Source of the DNA: an uncultured Desulfovibrio sp. | Lineage (GTDB): Bacteria > Desulfobacterota > Desulfovibrionia > Desulfovibrionales > Desulfovibrionaceae | NCBI GenBank assembly: GCA_946490455.1 | Contig: CAMLXE010000055.1 | Location: 1 to 8,904, forward strand | Length of the DNA stretch: 8,904 nucleotides | Direction of reading: 5' to 3' | Part shown: positions 7,144-8,904 of the stretch, one piece after another | Numbering within the stretch: the stretch's first letter is position 1 | How the letters are laid out: each line of letters starts with the position of its first letter | Notes under the pieces: generated by a model | The model's database searches: none | Told to the model about the DNA's origin: nothing | The model's input: only the letters and a program-made list of their open reading frames with translations | Position numbers and translations under genes: made by a program

Positions 7144-7817
7144 GCTGTACCATCAACAGTAAACATGGAAAAATGGCTGGGGGCTATGAGCGTTGAGAAG
7201 CGGTTCTGCGCACAGAGAAGAGCCTGATTGAACTTTTCGGATGAGGAGAAGGAATAGATAACGGTGAGGACATGTCTGGTTCTGTCAGTAATCATCCCTC
7301 TGGTTGAGTCGCTTGTGGGGCTTCCGAAGGCTCCATGCTCATCTGCAAGCAGGGGCATTCTGTGCAGATTGATATCGGATTTGCCGATACCTGCGTACAC
7401 TTCTCCTTCTGTACCGAGACGGAAGATGACATTGGGTCCAATCATATCCAGATCGTAGGACCCAAGGGAAAATCCGGTTTCCAGGGATACGAGATTGTTG
7501 GTGTCAACAACGCTGTTGATATGATAGAGATCCTTGTTCTGGCGGATTCTGCGGTACAGTGCTTCGGATGATATCCGGAACCTTCCGGGATCCTTGCCAA
7601 AAGCCTTATAGGCAGCTCTGGCTTCACCGAGATTGGGCATGTCGGCAAGTGGAGTCTTTTCCAACGTGGTACGAAGAGCAGGAAGAAGGAGGTTTGTCTG
7701 TTCCCAGACTTCAGCACAGTCCGGTTTGACCTGCGCTTCATAGACAAGGCAGCCCAGCCGGGTTTCTGGCCATAACTTCGCAAGTTCTGAACTGATGTTC
7801 AGCGTTGGAATATTCAT
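7140..7817 (-). CDS. Free-standing B3/B4-domain protein (PheRS beta-like editing domain, COG3382 type)
   Basis: This 225-residue soluble protein consists mostly of a B3/B4 domain, the fold that in the phenylalanyl-tRNA synthetase beta subunit hydrolyses mischarged Tyr-tRNA(Phe). Recognisable blocks are EARAAYKAFGKDPGRFR (65-81), SSEALYRRI (83-91), INSVVDTNNLVSLETG (100-115) and GSYDLD (119-124), then a segment with LGTEGEVYAGIG. No catalytic core, anticodon-binding or other synthetase domain is present, so it is not a PheT fragment. A trans-editing or related hydrolytic role is possible but unproven for this family. The frame stays open to 8000, but the ATG at 7817 is preferred: GGAG lies 9 bases upstream, a good promoter at 7867-7895 would start transcription inside the longer frame, and the extra 61 residues look like no known domain. 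The stop overlaps the transporter start by 4 bases, which indicates a coupled two-gene operon. Confidence 0.85.
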   Translation of the reverse strand: MNIPTLNISSELAKLWPETRLGCLVYEAQVKPDCAEVWEQTNLLLPALRTTLEKTPLADMPNLGEARAAYKAFGKDPGRFRISSEALYRRIRQNKDLYHINSVVDTNNLVSLETGFSLGSYDLDMIGPNVIFRLGTEGEVYAGIGKSDINLHRMPLLADEHGAFGSPTSDSTRGMITDRTRHVLTVIYSFSSSEKFNQALLCAQNRFSTLIAPSHFSMFTVDGTA

Positions 7818-7826
7818 TGTACTTTT

Positions 7827-7830
7827 CTCC
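7827..7830 (-). promoter_or_regulatory. Ribosome binding site that sets the B3/B4 gene start
   Basis: GGAG on the minus strand (CTCC at 7827-7830 on plus) lies 9 bases before the ATG at 7817. The next in-frame ATG upstream (7838) has no purine-rich site before it, so 7817 is preferred. Confidence 0.65.
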
Positions 7831-7864
7831 GTTGTCATCAGAATGTTCTGTACCGAATTCCTGT

Positions 7865-8150
7865 GAATTGTCTGCCGCAATGCAGAATTCGTCAAGCCAT
7901 TCGGAAAGGGACTTGCAGGCTGGAGCCAAAAGCAGATATCTTCTCCAGAAGTACCCGTATTGAAAGAGACGGCAGCCTTTGCTATGTCCATACGCTGCAT
8001 AAGCTGTCTCTGGCGGGGCGATTATGGTGTCAAGCTGTGGGATATTGCTGTTGAAAAACGCCAGATGTCTTTCGGCATACGTTGGATAATCGGTTCTGGA
8101 TCATATCCGAATTCCGGTATGCGCTGTAAGCTGACGGAATTCACATTGCT
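7865..8150 (-). pseudogene. Possible relic of a LysR-type regulator C-terminal domain
   Basis: A minus-strand frame read from 8100 downward has no start codon until TTG at 7929, yet it encodes protein-like text: DYPTYAERHLAFFNSNIPQ, then PPETAYAAYG, then FWRRYLLLAPACKSLSEWL. This resembles the effector-binding domain of LysR regulators, with its Y-P-x-Y...FF segment and a C-terminal strand-helix with RxYLL and a final LSEWLDEF helix. A TGA at 8103-8101 blocks the frame upstream. The preceding protein-like piece (VSLQRIPEFGYDPEP, about 8143-8096) lies in another frame, so a frame change near 8085-8100 would be needed. The DNA-binding N-terminus is absent, because the intact dehydrogenase gene starts at 8162 on the other strand. 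The LysR assignment rests on pattern resemblance only, and a chance open stretch is a real alternative. Confidence 0.33.
7867..7895 (-). promoter_or_regulatory. Sigma70-type promoter for the B3/B4-EamA operon
   Basis: On the minus strand, TTGACG (7895-7890, five of six matches) and GACAAT (7872-7867, four of six) are separated by exactly 17 bases. The start point would fall near 7860, giving a leader of about 43 bases before the ATG at 7817. One GAATTC lies at the -35/spacer junction (7885-7890) and a second around the predicted start point (7855-7860), where an operator might sit. Confidence 0.55.
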
Positions 8151-8161
8151 GAGGAGGAAAG

Positions 8162-8904
8162 ATGGAACATTCTGCTGTAAACCTGACTGACAGGGTAGCA
8201 ATCGTTACTGGGGGCAGTAAGGGGCTTGGGGAGGCCATGGCTCTTGGACTTGCCCGTCATGGTGCCACCGTCGTTGTTGTCAGCCGTCATATTGAAGAAA
8301 GCAGGCGTGTTGCAGAAGAGATACTGCAAATGGGAAACAGGTCTCTGGCTCTTTCCTGCGATGTGACCAATGCGAATGATGTTGATCGGATGGTTTCAGA
8401 TGTCGTGAAGGCTTTGGGGCATATTGATATCCTCGTCAACAATGCCGGGGTTAATGTCCGTAATCCTGCTCTGGAAATTCGTGAGGAAGATTGGGATACG
8501 GTGCTGACCACCAACCTGAAGGGCGTGTTTCTGGTGGCACAGCGCGTGGGACAGGAGATGGTCAGGTGCGGACACGGCAAGATCATCAATACAGCTTCCA
8601 TGTTTGGGCTTGTGGGAGCTCCCATGCTGGCCCCCTATTGTGCCAGCAAGGGGGGCGTTATTCAGCTGACAAGAACCCTGGCTCTGGAGTGGTCGAAACA
8701 TAACGTTCAGGTGAATGCCATAGCGCCCGGTTACATTAAGACGGCATTGAATTCCGAATGGCTGTCCGATCCCGAACGCCTGCGTGGTATTCTGGATATG
8801 GTTCCCATGAGCAGACTTGGGTGTGTGGAAGATGTGGTAGGTCCTGTGCTTTTCCTTGCTTCCGAGTGGTCGGACTATGTGACTGGAGCCGTCATCCCTG
8901 TGGA
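8162..8904 (+). CDS. Classical short-chain dehydrogenase/reductase (SDR), cut at the right edge
   Basis: 247 codons of a cytoplasmic NAD(P)-dependent oxidoreductase are present. The sequence stops at GAVIPVD, near the usual C-terminal end of the family, so probably only some 5-10 residues are missing. Motifs are complete: cofactor loop TGGSKGLG (16-23), acidic DV (67-68), NNAG (93-96), and the catalytic tetrad Asn118, Ser146 (NTAS), Tyr159 and Lys163 (YCASK), followed by APGYIKT. Lys20 in the glycine loop and Arg42 after the second strand (VVVVSR) suggest NADP(H). The overall pattern is of the FabG / gluconate 5-dehydrogenase / KduD type; the substrate cannot be set from sequence. The ATG at 8162 has a strong AGGAGG 4 bases upstream. 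The gene diverges from the B3/B4 operon across about 340 bases. I found no clear promoter for it. Confidence 0.9.
   Translation, partial: MEHSAVNLTDRVAIVTGGSKGLGEAMALGLARHGATVVVVSRHIEESRRVAEEILQMGNRSLALSCDVTNANDVDRMVSDVVKALGHIDILVNNAGVNVRNPALEIREEDWDTVLTTNLKGVFLVAQRVGQEMVRCGHGKIINTASMFGLVGAPMLAPYCASKGGVIQLTRTLALEWSKHNVQVNAIAPGYIKTALNSEWLSDPERLRGILDMVPMSRLGCVEDVVGPVLFLASEWSDYVTGAVIPV

Noticed and set aside
7818..8000. 61-residue N-terminal extension of the B3/B4 protein
   Set aside because: Ribosome site GGAG and the promoter at 7867-7895 both point to ATG 7817. The extension has no domain character and overlaps the possible regulator relic in another frame.
1..8904. CRISPR arrays, tRNA or rRNA genes, insertion sequences or prophage genes
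   Set aside because: I saw no regularly spaced repeats, tRNA-like cloverleaf, transposase motifs or terminal inverted repeats typical of an insertion sequence.

Overview
The window reads as chromosome of a Desulfovibrionaceae-type sulfate-reducing or related deltaproteobacterium. The main support is a periplasmic [NiFe] hydrogenase whose small and large subunits closely follow the Desulfovibrio HynB/HynA pattern, preceded by a class III (c3-type) multiheme cytochrome, the usual redox partner of that enzyme. Base composition looks close to even, lower than the high-GC Desulfovibrio species; this is an impression, not a computed value.

Layout. (1) Positions 2-1693, plus strand: the C-terminal two thirds of the disaggregase ClpB, entering from the left edge. 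A strong hairpin-plus-T-run terminator (1794-1828) lies between it and the convergent gene that follows. (2) 1874-2365, minus strand: a [NiFe]-hydrogenase maturation endopeptidase (HynC/HupD/HyaD family). (3) A 387-base non-coding stretch separates the protease from the divergent hydrogenase block on the plus strand: a tetraheme c3-type cytochrome (2753-3151), then hynB (3407-4357) and hynA (4368-6044), closed by a hairpin at 6080-6109. (4) 6253-7817, minus strand: a two-gene operon with a 4-base ATGA overlap, made of a free-standing B3/B4-domain protein (phenylalanyl-tRNA synthetase beta-type editing domain) followed by an EamA/DMT-family membrane transporter. A good sigma70-type promoter sits at 7867-7895. 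(5) 7818-8161: an intergenic stretch that seems to hold a decayed fragment of a LysR-like regulator on the minus strand. (6) 8162 to the right edge, plus strand: a classical short-chain dehydrogenase/reductase, cut only a few residues before its C-terminus.

How the genes work together. HynC should trim the 15-residue tail of HynA after nickel insertion. HynA then folds with HynB and is carried to the periplasm on HynB's twin-arginine signal. There the enzyme oxidises or makes H2 and exchanges electrons with the cytochrome encoded just upstream. The B3/B4 protein and the transporter are translationally coupled and probably share one physiological task, which cannot be named from sequence alone. 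ClpB and the dehydrogenase have no visible link to the hydrogenase genes.

Nothing here is clearly a wholly new system. The points most worth a second look are the dedicated cytochrome with four CXXCH sites, the detached maturation protease, the B3/B4-exporter pair, and the regulator relic with its clustered GAATTC sites.
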